From Acanthaster planci (taxonomy: Eukaryota > Echinodermata > Asteroidea > Valvatida > Acanthasteridae): DNA of 16,673 nt. The stretch spans positions 57,180 through 73,852 of the forward strand of contig NW_019091472.1 in the NCBI RefSeq assembly GCF_001949145.1, written 5' to 3'. Made by a program: the position numbers and the translations under genes. The notes under the pieces were generated by a model that saw only the letters and a program-made list of their open reading frames with translations, ran no database searches and was not told the origin of the DNA. Position 1 is the first letter of the stretch, and each line of letters begins with the position of its first letter. This document shows positions 1 to 8,320 of this stretch, one piece after another.

Positions 1-706
1 TCTTTAAACACCACACATTTACATGTACGTCATGTTGTCTAACCCTTCAGATCCATCAAAATGATCGTTCATCAAATCACACCTCTTGTAGGCCTGCATG
101 TGCTTTATCATGTCTACTTGGCCACAATCAGAGAGAGAGACACTGGTCTTAAATGAATAGAAATTACTAACATTATCTCTGTAGAATATAAGAAATATCT
201 TATGTCACTCGAGGAATGTGCTTATTTACCCCCAATGTCTATGTGTAATACATACAATGTGCTTGTCACATGGTCTGAGAAACAACTTTCGCTCCCTTTT
301 CAATCCGTTTCAATCCTTAGATATCAGACAATCCCCAACACAAATAATGAACTCTAAATGAACTTGAATATATGAAGATTCCATATTTGATTACAAAAAT
401 GGAAAGTACATACCTGTGAGATGAAAAAAGAAGATTTTCTTTGGACCTTTATTGTTTCATGGAAACTTTGCTCATTGACTTTTAATGACATGTCAATGAG
501 ACAAGATGAACAGTGCCCTCTATCTTCCAAAAGTCACAAGTATACCTAAAAAAAGTTGGGGGCCTCAATTCTGATATGATTTTGAGAGAATTTGATGTAC
601 ATTGTTCAAATGAGGCAAAATACATAATTCATAGCACATTTTAGCATAACATACATTTACTCAGGAAATGTGAGGCCGGTAACAGCAGTCATATGGGTGC
701 CAACGA
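1..706. other. AT-rich non-coding flank, nothing recognised
   Basis: No reading frame of useful length, no terminal inverted repeats and no RNA gene could be supported here. A gagagagaga run near 131 and scattered acatgt palindromes are the only visible structure. It is probably intergenic or intronic DNA, or unrecognised old repeat. Confidence 0.5.
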
Positions 707-722
707 TTGCAAATCTATAGAT

Positions 723-923
723 TAAAAACCGTTGGTCAAAACAGTGTTAGGCATTTGTTATTTGCCCAACCTTGGATGAGGCTACCACATTGTTCGTCCA
801 TTTTCCGTCACTGTTGGTCAAACATTGACCAAATATTGGGAAGAAATTGCGTAAAGGTCGCTAAGTTAATATTTTTTACCAACATTGGGCAAAATATCAA
901 CCCAAAATTGACCAACCTTTTTA
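723..923. mobile_element. Short MITE-like repeat with imperfect terminal inverted repeats
   Basis: The left end (723-740, taaaaaccgttggtcaaa) and the right end (908-923, read on the opposite strand as taaaaaggttggtcaa) are near-identical inverted repeats about 200 bp apart. The interior carries further inverted ttggtc/gaccaa and cattggg motifs. There is no coding capacity of its own; an open frame crossing it is a by-product. It lies about 10 bp before the gypsy integrase fragment that starts near 933, which suggests insertion into or beside that older retroelement. Target duplication and superfamily could not be decided. Confidence 0.45.
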
Positions 924-932
924 CAGTGTTGG

Positions 933-1168
933 GCCAGAGAGGTATTGTATTGGCTTGGCATGTCTATGCAATTAGAAGACGTGTAGCAAACACTCTGTCT
1001 GCTTGGAACACAGGAAATCCATGATTCCGCACCACATACCTGACCGTGCATGGGCCAAAGTTGGAACAGATTTGTTCTATTTGAACACGCAGATGTATAT
1101 TATAGTAGTAGATTAATACTCAAAATTTCCTGAAATAATGAAATTTCATGACACAACGAGTAGTAGAG
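933..1168 (+). pseudogene. Ty3/gypsy-type retrotransposon integrase fragment
   Basis: Two consecutive + frames resemble the integrase of gypsy-like pol polyproteins. Frame 3 from 933 reads AREVLYWLGMSMQLEDV before an in-frame stop, typical of the zinc-binding (H2C2) domain just before its cysteines. After a frameshift, frame 1 from about 1027 reads IPDRAWAKVGTDLF and later YIIVVD, stop, YSKFPEIMKF. This matches the start of the integrase core, with the first catalytic Asp in GTDLF. The homology stops near 1168, before the second Asp and the Glu would be reached. No reverse transcriptase, RNase H or LTR was seen. The fragment lies between a MITE-like repeat on its left and a GC-rich segment on its right, so it is a truncated relic. 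It is unrelated to the integrase at 4876-5667. Confidence 0.75.
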
Positions 1169-1169
1169 A

Positions 1170-1403
1170 ATGGCCGGTGACGGACCACCCTCGACCTAGG
1201 CTCAATCAGAGGCCGAATCCAGCTTAGGACCAATCTTAAAACTTGAAGAAAAAATCTTCCAAAAATTTTTCCACCCCAAACTTACGGATCTTATTATTGC
1301 TACCCAATTCGAATACGCCAAGATGGTGGTCGCGCACGCCGCTTGGCTACATACTTGTTTCGGCATCCACCACCACCGTCGCCGCCGCCGACGAGGAGGA
1401 TGA
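1170..1403 (+). pseudogene. Unrecognised 77-codon frame with one internal stop
   Basis: An ATG at 1170, with a purine at -3 and G at +4, opens a frame that ends at TGA 1401-1403. It is broken only by TAG at 1197-1199. The rest reads like protein: an acidic/mixed stretch, a hydrophobic middle (DLIIATQFEYAKMVVAHAAW) and a His/Arg-rich tail (three His, then six Arg). The segment is more GC- and CpG-rich than its surroundings. No family is recognised. It could be a decayed small gene of the viral element that follows, a first exon of a host gene, or a chance frame. Confidence 0.3.
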
Positions 1404-1408
1404 CGTCA
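1401..1408. promoter_or_regulatory. Perfect palindromic CRE/ATF-type site
   Basis: The octamer tgacgtca matches the consensus cAMP-response element. It lies in a CpG-richer stretch, with an inverted CCAAT motif (attgg) at about 1455. Whether it works as a promoter element is inference; an 8-mer can occur by chance. Confidence 0.3.
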
Positions 1409-1490
1409 TAACTTAAGCGAAAAAAAATATCTGACGACAGCAGCATCGCATCTGATTGGTGAGGGAGACAAAACCGACCATCTAGATAAA

Positions 1491-1518
1491 ATTGGTCTCG
1501 TTCCGAAACAAGACCAAT
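1491..1518. repeat. 28-bp interrupted palindrome
   Basis: The arms attggtct (1491-1498) and agaccaat (1511-1518) are perfect complements. They are extended by gtt/aac pairs after one mismatch, leaving a four-base centre (ccga). It lies about 190 bp upstream of the first recognisable polymerase coding sequence. Its role is unknown. Confidence 0.5.
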
Positions 1519-1702
1519 AAAACATTTGGGAAATTTTAAACATACATATGAAATTTATAACATATTAGAATATAGACATAATCCTTACAGATATTATTCA
1601 TGGAAAAAATCATTTTTTTGGAGTACAATTTAGGCTAACTGTATCGCGTTCCTTTTAATACCTCCACCGCGCCGGCCTGGACGATATACGCGTGAGGAAT
1701 AG

Positions 1703-4700
1703 AGACAGGCCATCAGAGAATATCTAAAACAATGTAAATACTTGGAGCGCAAGTCAGACCAACAGTTACTCCAAGTGACACAGAGAAACAATTTACGATC
1801 GATCGCTACGGGTAGAAACAGTCACATGCTGCGAAAAGATCTAATTGCAGTAACCAAAGCTTATATCCATCTGGAATCGTTGGACGAAATATACGTTCGA
1901 GAAATCAGGCGATTTCAAGGTGGTTTTAGAAACTGCAAAATGTGACCGCGTATTTTAAAGAACGATCTAAAGCACTTTTTGCTTCACCGTGCAAAAAAGA
2001 AATTGAATCAAAAGCATGGACCGAATTACGAAACTTAGCAGCTTACAAATTACAAACAGCGATCAAAGTTCGATTTGCAAAAGATAGACCGGACCAAGGA
2101 GACACTTTTACAGAAACGTTTACGTTTTATAGCGCAAAGATCACGGCGTTTCACGAACAAGACGTCAAGAACGTATTGGAAGAACAAAAAGAACTACTCT
2201 TAGATCAAATAAATCGATTTGTCCACAACGGATCGGGACGGGTACTCGACGAAAGCATTGCGTTTTATATCAACGTGACACTTTATGGTCCATTGGGTTG
2301 AAGTTACATCGATTTACCTTAATATTTCGAACTCAAAGATGTGGTTATAAATGTGAAAAACAACGATTACGAATGCATACGTTGGGCGACCTGTGCGGCT
2401 CTTGGGCTTTATACCGACAGAGTTAAACGTCAAATCGAAACTAATTCAAATTACAGAATACACGTAAAGATAACCACTATATACAAAAATCTAACGGCTT
2501 AAACTTAACAGGCATAGACTATCCAACACCTGTGTCTCAAATTCCACAAATCGAAGCGCAGAACAACTTGTTGATTAACTTATATGGTTATGACGCAAAG
2601 AATGGATCATTTCCTACTCTCTATGTTTCTAAAACGTTTCAAATGAAAAACACATCAATCTATTATACATTACCAATGGTTGTAAGGCGCACTACTGTTG
2701 GAATAAAATATGTCGCGACTCATGTCGAGCATTATAAATAAACATTTACCAATTTATCAGTGCTTTAGCTGTCAATGCTATTTGAAAACTGCCTAAATTA
2801 GCTCGACACAAAAAATACCTTTGATTACCCGAAAAAGGCGAAAACAAATTAAAATTCAAATTGAATGATTACAAAAATATATAAGCCGCTCCATTTGTGA
2901 TTTACGCTGATTTTGAATCGGTTTTAGAACCCATGACACTGCAAGAAGGCAACACGATCAAAACGCAGCATCACAAACCGTCAGGCTACTATTGCGTAAT
3001 AATACGCTGCGACGGTGTACACATGAGTCGTAAAACATATCAAGGGTCAGACGCTGCTACTCACTTATAGAGTCTCACGCGAGAACAACGCACTGTCAAC
3101 CAAACGTCTGCCAACCCAAAACCGCTCATTTGGACGTCCGACCTACAAAAACGATACGACGCGTGCAACACCTGCTGGATCTGCAAAAAAAAGAATCTAT
3201 CACACCAAAGAATCTCAATGTCAATGTAAATTACTTAGACTTTGGTTTTGAAAACACCAAAGAATCTCAATGTCAATGTAAATTACTTAGACTTTGGTTT
3301 TGAAAACTGCCGCGGCACCGTTGCATGAGCTGGGAAAAAACAATCAACGAATTTAGGAAATTTCGCGAACACTGTCACGTTACATGCAAATATCGCCGCC
3401 CAGCTCACTAACGATGCAATTTCCAACTCCAATTCTGAACATTTGAAAAGTTTGAAGAAACGAGTTTACCACTCCATCTGAATTTTATCGTTCACTCAAA
3501 CAAGAGAATGTGTCCGAAGAAGATTACGCAAGAGCCTAAAAATTTTGGCAAGCCTTCGGGTGTCACATCTTGTGCAATTATCACGATCTCTACGTAGAAA
3601 CGGGTGCGTTGTTACTTGCGTTTTTGAAAACTTTCGCCGCGTTTGCAGGACACATTACGGTTATTATACGGCCAATTATTTTTTACGGCCCCTAGTCTTG
3701 CTTGGCATGCGCTATTAAAACTTTTTGGCGTTGTACTCGAGCTGTTAACTGACATTGATAAATACCTGTTTTTGAGCGCGCCGAACGCTGCGGCATGTTG
3801 AGCGTCAGGGGCTTTCGTTACACGAAAGCCAACAACAAATATTTATCGGTTTTTGAGTCAATAAACTCGAAACGCGTATTGCGTACTTTGATGTAAACAA
3901 GCAATACGGCTGGGCCACGAGTCAGTATCTACCTTATGGTCGTTTTCGCTGGGAAAGAAATTAAGCTAAATTTACCGCCACCTACATTCGAAAGCTTTTG
4001 CCTTGTTTCAGGACAGGCTATATGCTCGAAGTGGACTTTGATTACCCTCAACAGCTGCATGATTCACACAATTAATTCCCTTTAACGACAGAGAACGAAA
4101 TCATCCCAGAAGCGTGGATATCTGAATATCAAAAAGAACTTCACAATCAAGAGAATTCTTCTGAAGTACAAAACATTGCGTCCATAACAAAAATACAAAT
4201 TGCGTTACAAAACGCTGCAGCTCTATATTTGCAATTGGGGCTTTAACCCAAAAAAATGCACCGCGTGTTGTCTTTTGAACATAAACGTTGGATGAAAAGA
4301 AATCGATTTAATCACGGAGTTGGCTATACGAGCCAACTCTGACTTTGAGAATTTTTTTCAAACTGATGAACAACTCGGGGGAAGGGCATCTATTGCAAGA
4401 GAGAGATACAAAATGTTTTCAACATCTGTCTTGCCAGCCGAGTCCTAAAACGACAACGGCGTTTCCGAGTGCAACCTCTCCTTTGTCAAAAAAAAACAGA
4501 ATAAAAGCCGTATTGAACAAAGCCATCTATGTTGGGTTTTGCGTGCTCGATTTATCCAAAACGTTGATATACGACTTTTTTAAAATACGTTGAAACGAGT
4601 TTTCAAAAACAAAATAAAGTTGGTGTATACCGATATGGACTCTTTGTTGGTACATGTCGAAACCGATGACATATACGCATATTAAAACGGAAAGAAAAAT

Positions 4701-4835
4701 CACTTTGACTTGAGTAATTACCCGAGGGATCATCCACCTACGACACCAAAAACTAAAAGTCTTTGGACAGATGAAAGACGAATTTGGCGGCAAACTCGTG
4801 GTGGAAGCCATCTACCTACCTTCCAAATGCTGTTC
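1703..4835 (+). pseudogene. polB: Protein-primed family B DNA polymerase (adintovirus/Polinton type), decayed
   Basis: This would have replicated the linear viral genome from a terminal protein. Blocks in order: an N-terminal region in frames 2 and 1 (1703-2470; stops at 2299 and nearby); DYPTPVSQIPQIEAQNN in frame 3 after 2511; a zinc-finger-like CFSC (2761-2772); the Exo I motif VIYADFE (2897-2917) with Asp and Glu present; CWIC (3173-3184) and HCHVT (3370-3384) of the zinc insertion; motif A as YFDVNKQYGWATSQYLPYG from 3884; the FFKLMNNS helix (4354-4377); IYVGF with VLDLSK near 4525-4558; and motif C YTDMDS (4626-4643) with both Asp present. The C-terminal end (DEFGGKLVVEAIYL, 4777-4818) stops abruptly, so the last part of the thumb is missing. 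Many stops, at least six frame changes and a deletion after the zinc insertion make it non-functional. Upstream codons back to about 1660 may also belong to it. Confidence 0.9.
3202..3307. repeat. Exact 52-bp tandem duplication inside the polymerase pseudogene
   Basis: Bases 3202-3253 are repeated without change at 3254-3305, and the match runs on for two more bases. Unit length 52 is not a multiple of three, so the duplication itself shifts the frame. Perfect identity means it is much younger than the surrounding decay, or an assembly artefact. Confidence 0.95.
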
Positions 4836-4875
4836 CAGTAGCGCCAAAGCTATTTTAATCAACGTTTATTTAGAT

Positions 4876-5667
4876 CTATCTTTCAGTTATCACTTGAAGT
4901 TCTTCTCTCACAAAAGAACACTTGGGACCGTCGAGAAAATAGTACAGCGTTGGTCCGTTACTCGTCCACGCTCTAGATTGGATCGGTCGCTCTCCTGACG
5001 GTGCCGCATTCCTATTCACCCGTGTAATACAAATATTGGACGACAGTGCCCGAAGGCAGTTCTATCTCTTTTCTATCAACAGCGTCTTTTCTTTGTTTGG
5101 CGCTTCCACGACGCACCAGACGCTCCACCCATTCTACGTTTCGTTCACCGACATTTAATATTTCCTGCGCGTACTGGTGACCAAACAGTCGTTTGGCTAA
5201 TGTTCTGTTGAACCGTTCAACGGTCCCTTGCGATTGAGGGACACCCGGTTCACCCACATGCACTTGCACGCCTTTTCTTGTCATCAGCGTTTTAAAATTC
5301 CAATCCAGCATCAACCTGTACTTTCTATAGGAACTTCAACGGAGATTGGTTGGAGGTGAGAGGTTGTGCCTCTTTGTATCTAGAGGCCACGTTGCCTCTT
5401 TGTATCAAGAGGCCACGTCGACTACCGTCAGCGCGTATTTGTAAGTTTACAAATTTAGGTTTTGTGAAAATTCGCCGGCCTGGGTATGTATTTAGGCGCA
5501 GGCAAATACAACTGCCACACGGCCTGTTTTTAACCAACGTCTCAAACGCTTTTGTCTGCACCTGTCTTTTTGTTACAAGTGATCTACAGCGCTTTATCCT
5601 TGCAATAGCCTTGCAGACTATAAAATAATCTAGAAAATTCCTTACCCATGTTGTCCATCCGGTCCAT
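4876..5667 (-). pseudogene. int: Retrovirus-like (rve) integrase of the viral element, decayed
   Basis: It would have inserted the viral genome by DDE strand transfer. On the - strand an ATG at 5667 opens a frame with three internal stops. It contains FYSLQGYCKDKAL and then QAVWQLYLPAPKYIPRP, the N-terminal part of this integrase family. A deletion then removes the segment that normally carries the first catalytic Asp. Next come YKYALTVVDVAS and RYKEAQPLTSN (spanning a 26-bp duplication), QVDAGLEF with the second Asp (codon 5310-5312), and GTVERFNRTL with the catalytic Glu (codon 5216-5218). Further on are LFGHQYAQE and LPSGTVVQYLY, and finally YYFLDGPKCSFVREELQVI ending at TAG 4876-4878. Several internal deletions and frame changes are present. 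It converges on the polymerase, with the two 3' ends about 40 bp apart. Confidence 0.87.
5367..5418. repeat. 26-bp tandem duplication inside the integrase pseudogene
   Basis: Two adjacent copies (5367-5392 and 5393-5418) differ at one base (tatct versus tatca). On the - strand they code for the same VAS(R/stop)YKEA stretch of the integrase core, so a piece of the beta-sheet is repeated. One copy carries a stop where the other has Arg. Confidence 0.92.
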
Positions 5668-5689
5668 GCTTTTAAAAATAAAGTTAAGC

Positions 5690-5985
5690 AAAAGCAGTCT
5701 ATGATTTCTAAAACAACGTTAACCAAACCGATACGTGAAGTATCCAACCAAGGCAGTTCCTCCAAGACCGACACGAGCTCTCTAACGCGTAGGTCTTTCA
5801 AAGGCCTCATACGTTCGTTTAAAAAAAACCAACGGCCAAACGCGATTTTTTCCCAGGTCTGTTTGGCTTGTGCCAGTTGTTCCACCGCCAAGTCGTGTCT
5901 CTTTGGTTCTAAACAAAAAGTTGGGCCACTCGAACGCCAGCGCGTTGACTATCGCTCCTCCTACCATCATTAAAACACTTGCCAT
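5690..5985 (-). pseudogene. Small hydrophobic N-terminus plus coiled-coil protein, frameshifted
   Basis: From ATG 5985 the - strand reads ASVLMMVGGAIVNALAF, a strongly hydrophobic helix suited to membrane insertion. After a frameshift near 5900 a charged helical stretch follows (HDLAVEQLAQAKQTWEK), which looks like the start of a coiled coil. The end is unclear and runs towards the integrase ATG at 5667, so the two probably formed a co-directional pair. Similar small membrane/coiled-coil proteins sit next to integrases in other integrated elements of this kind as I remember them; that resemblance was not checked by search. Function unknown; possibly a virion membrane or minor structural protein. 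Confidence 0.5.
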
Positions 5986-5991
5986 TTTGTT

Positions 5992-6090
5992 TTATAAACG
6001 CTTTAAAAATTCGTCGGGAACTTCTTGCAGAGATCCAGGGCATTCTGTGTCGTTGATTGCAATTTTGTTTCTCTTTGGAATTTTAAAATA
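5992..6090 (-). CDS. Tail of an unidentified - strand frame (partial)
   Basis: Just upstream of the 5985 start, 32 codons are open on the - strand. They end with ECPGSLQEVPDEFLKRL and a TAA (5992-5994), only six bases before the next ATG. The tight spacing is typical of compact viral genomes and suggests the C-terminus of a further gene whose 5' part is lost. There is no ATG, and a stop at about 6091-6093 closes it upstream. It could be a chance frame in AT-rich DNA. Confidence 0.3.
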   Translation of the reverse strand, partial: YFKIPKRNKIAINDTECPGSLQEVPDEFLKRL

Positions 6091-6102
6091 AAACTTCTAA
6101 AT

Positions 6103-6108
6103 TATAAA
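6103..6108 (+). promoter_or_regulatory. TATA-like box upstream of the capsid-like gene
   Basis: The sequence tataaa lies 23 bp before ATG 6132, in an AT-rich gap that separates divergent gene sets. The same gap holds a tataaa on the - strand at 5991-5996. In AT-rich DNA this is weak evidence. Confidence 0.25.
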
Positions 6109-6131
6109 ACCTATAATAAAAAGAAAAGCTA

Positions 6132-6850
6132 ATGGCAAGCCAATACACAAAGAAATTAAACCCGAGCCGCCGTTTGAAAATGCCTCAAACCATCAAAGGC
6201 GAGCGGCGTGAAGTCACGATTACGCACAACCCGAGTACCATCGCTGCGACGCATACGCTCACTGTCAAGTTCCCTGTGCTAGCCAAACTGTGCCTTGGGG
6301 AAGACGACACTGACAAAGCGGTAAAGACAAAGCGATCGCCGACGCTTTCAAGAACAGATACGCGATTCCGTTAGAACTCACGAAAGTACGAACTCAAGTT
6401 CAGCGGCCACGACAAGGTGGTCAAATTGACAGACACCGCCGCAGAGTATGTGTTGTCGAACCTGACGCTCGAGTACGTAGTCGTGACCAACTGCGACCTG
6501 GCTCACTCTTTACGCGCTAAACATAGAAGCATCGTGTACAACATATTTGACCGGATTCACTAGTGGAAAAAACAAGCAGAAAACAAGCGGTCAACAAGTT
6601 CGACACTTTGTGGAATATAAACATCGATCAAATGATTAAAGCTTGAAAGGCATTTTGATCTTGAGGAATTTTGAATCCTAAACGGTTTTACAATCCTCAC
6701 ATCAAGAAAACCAGCAAGCCGTTGAAGGTGAACCTAATAATTGTATTCGGATTGTTTGAGTATCAACCGTGGAACGAAATCTCCAAGCTCTTTGGTGACG
6801 GGCAAGCGTTGACATGGCCGACTACCTGAAAGATAAATACAGCCTGTGCT
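6132..6850 (+). pseudogene. Major capsid-like protein of the viral element, decayed
   Basis: ATG 6132 opens 80 codons with a basic N-terminus, MASQYTKKLNPSRRLKMP, followed by VTITHNPSTIAATHTLTVKFP. After a shift near 6320 comes IADAFKNRYAIPLEL. After another come YELKFSGHDKVVKLTD and VLSNLTLEYVVVTNCDLAHSL, then FDTLWNINI (about 6599-6625) and MADYLKDKYSLC (about 6812-6847). The beta-rich pattern, the position at the head of a + strand block and the recalled order in related elements suggest a jelly-roll capsid subunit. It is much shorter than a full capsid gene (about 240 codons left), so internal deletions are likely. No catalytic residues apply. A different structural protein is the main alternative; a structure-based search would decide. 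Confidence 0.55.
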
Positions 6851-6854
6851 CTGT

Positions 6855-7125
6855 TTGAATGAAGCGCTCTATTCATGTCAAAAAGCGTTTGAAGGCGTAA
6901 ACACGCTGTGTCATCGTGGACGATTGTTCAGCCCATCAAGATATAAAATATCGAAAAAAGACAAAGACGAGCAATAGCTCTGCGTTGATTCAAATGGCGT
7001 TTAGTGGAAGGCACTATTTGCATTCTTATTAGTTGCAGAAGAAATTTAACGACATCTACTTTACGTGAAGTTCTCAAAGTTGGTTTTAGAGACGGAAGTG
7101 CCGGTTTTGTTTTACTGTTGTGAAC
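6855..7125 (+). pseudogene. Packaging-ATPase fragment (Walker B region)
   Basis: In one + frame CVIVDDCSAHQDI appears at about 6910-6948. Four hydrophobic-type residues before two acidic ones is a Walker B pattern. It is followed by MAFSGRHY, resembling the sensor/arginine region of genome-packaging ATPases of Polinton/adintovirus-type elements. Just before it, in another frame, are codons reading LNEALYSCQKAFEGVNTL. No Walker A (GxxxxGKT/S) was found upstream; the capsid-like sequence ends there instead. The N-terminal half therefore seems deleted, which joined the two genes. The match rests on a short block. Confidence 0.42.
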
Positions 7126-7164
7126 AGTGAAAAATGAATTGATTTTTAGTTCAAAAAGAAAACA

Positions 7165-7740
7165 ATGACTACAGAAGAAACGAAAATAAACGTTAGATGT
7201 AAAAAGGCAAAAGATATGTCTGATTTTAAAGTACAAATAAACGATAATACTAATTCCTGTTGCAGCGAGTGTCTCGAAATGTCAAGGGTTTTCAGAGCTC
7301 TGCAAAAATGTCCCCACGGAAGGCGAAGAAACCTCTGCGTTGAATGTAACGGTACCTCCATATGAGAGAAAACACGAAGAAACGAATGCGGTGAATATAA
7401 CGATGCTTCTATATGTGAACACAGGAAACGGAGAAACCGATGTGTTGAATGTAATAGTACTTCTATATGGCCAGCATAAAAAAACAAGAAACTAATGGTT
7501 GAATGTAACGGTGCTTCTATCTACATAGAAAACGAAGACATGATTGTAGACTTTGCAGTGATGAAATCAAAATTACGATCCACGATGGATCAAAAACAGC
7601 CGAAAAACGATAAAAAATACAACCGGTTTGATCCAAACCACTTGACACACATTTTTTGGAGGACTCATCACAGATTACGAATATTGTTACGAATATTTTT
7701 ACTACCACGATTGCAAAGTGAAATTACAATTCTTAGAACA
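7165..7740 (+). pseudogene. Zinc-knuckle repeat protein with HNH-like C-terminal part, broken
   Basis: ATG 7165 opens 66 codons with paired cysteines (CCSEC), then CPHGRRRNLCVECNGTSI. This Cys-x-His...Cys-x-x-Cys unit is repeated about four times at DNA level (7309-7515), with stops and a missing base in units 2 and 4. Such units occur in front of HNH-type nucleases in DNA viruses and integrated elements. Downstream frames read KNDKKYNRFDPNHL and then, in another frame, ITDYEYCYEYFYYHDCKVKLQF (7667-7732). These resemble the beginning of an HNH-like fold with its Cys pair. The second half, with the His and Asn, is not seen; the frame runs into the next gene instead. A DNA-binding or nicking role is inference. 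Confidence 0.5.
7309..7515 (+). repeat. Four ~50-bp coding repeats of a Cys/His zinc unit
   Basis: Units start near 7309, 7363, 7414 and 7468. Each ends in a variant of gaatgtaacggtgcttctat. Unit 1 codes for an intact CPHGRRR...CVECNG and unit 3 for CEHRKRRNRCVECN. Units 2 and 4 are disrupted. Confidence 0.75.
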
Positions 7741-7762
7741 TAATCTTGGTCTCAATCTGACG

Positions 7763-8009
7763 GAACATGGAAAGTTGTTTAATCTTTACAAGCATCGCTT
7801 TGGAAAAGAAATCGTCAGAACATTGGTAACTTGATTTTGAGTCTTTACGCCAAGACGACTTGACCAAAGACTTGAACGATGATCCCATCATTTCTCAGAC
7901 GATGGGTCATTTGCTAAGCGAGGTTTGTTACAAATACGGCGCTTACCTGTCGCCCCTGGTTGCAACACTTATTACAGCAAAACATCTGTCAATCACCAAA
8001 AACTCGTAA
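7763..8009 (+). pseudogene. Small gene with hydrophobic C-terminal helix, frameshifted
   Basis: The first frame reads EHGKLFNLYKHRFGKEIVRTLVT and stops at 7832. The next frame continues from 7833 as DFESLRQDDLTKDLNDDP and then ISQTMGHLLSEVCYKYGAYL and SPLVATLITAKHL, ending at TAA 8007-8009. The pattern is a basic amphipathic start, an acidic middle and a hydrophobic helix near the end. Its true start is unclear because the preceding nuclease-like frame runs straight into it, probably through a deletion. No family name can be given. It sits in the structural block, seven bases before the next ATG. Confidence 0.4.
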
Positions 8010-8015
8010 ATTATA

Positions 8016-8256
8016 ATGAACGACGATGGAGACAGAGACAACAGAGGAACAACCAACGACTCCTCCAGCCCTTCCTCCGAGTCCAGCGAATACCCACGTG
8101 GAGAAAGTCACTAAACTCAAAAAACCAAAACGCGTCAAGCAAGGAAAGCGCTTGACAGAACCACCAACTACTTTTACAATTAAAAACCAGCGAGCCCGAG
8201 ACAAAGCCAGAAACCAAAACAACCGCAAACAACAGAAATTTGATTTTGGGATTTGA
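8016..8256 (+). pseudogene. Small Ser/Pro-rich and very basic protein
   Basis: Two overlapping starts exist. ATG 8016 opens an acidic, Ser-rich frame that stops after 32 codons. ATG 8026 opens an intact 76-codon frame (8026-8256), rich in Thr/Pro at first and then strongly basic: KLKKPKRVKQGKRL and NQRARDKARNQNNRK. The original protein may have begun in the first frame and continued in the second. A lysine/arginine-rich small protein in a viral structural block could condense DNA in the virion, but that is inference. It is one of the few frames here still open over its whole length. Confidence 0.42.
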
Positions 8257-8320
8257 TTTTTGCCTGCATCGGGAACTTTAGAAATGGAGTAAATTACAAA
8301 TTGTTACATAATAAAAAGAA

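Noticed and set aside
707-1024. 105-codon + frame
   Set aside because: It crosses the MITE-like repeat and the gypsy fragment in the wrong frame; the integrase motifs are in other frames.
5350-6091. Several + frames of 73-92 codons opposite the integrase and membrane-type genes
   Set aside because: They are antisense to recognisable coding sequence on the - strand and show no motif of their own.
6928-7487. - strand frames of 102 and 113 codons
   Set aside because: They are antisense to the ATPase fragment and the zinc-unit repeats; their repetitive look (Phe, His, Ser) mirrors the + strand repeats.
7309-7515. CRISPR-like array because of evenly spaced repeats
   Set aside because: Repeats code for a zinc motif in one frame, have no unique spacers, and lie in a eukaryotic viral relic.
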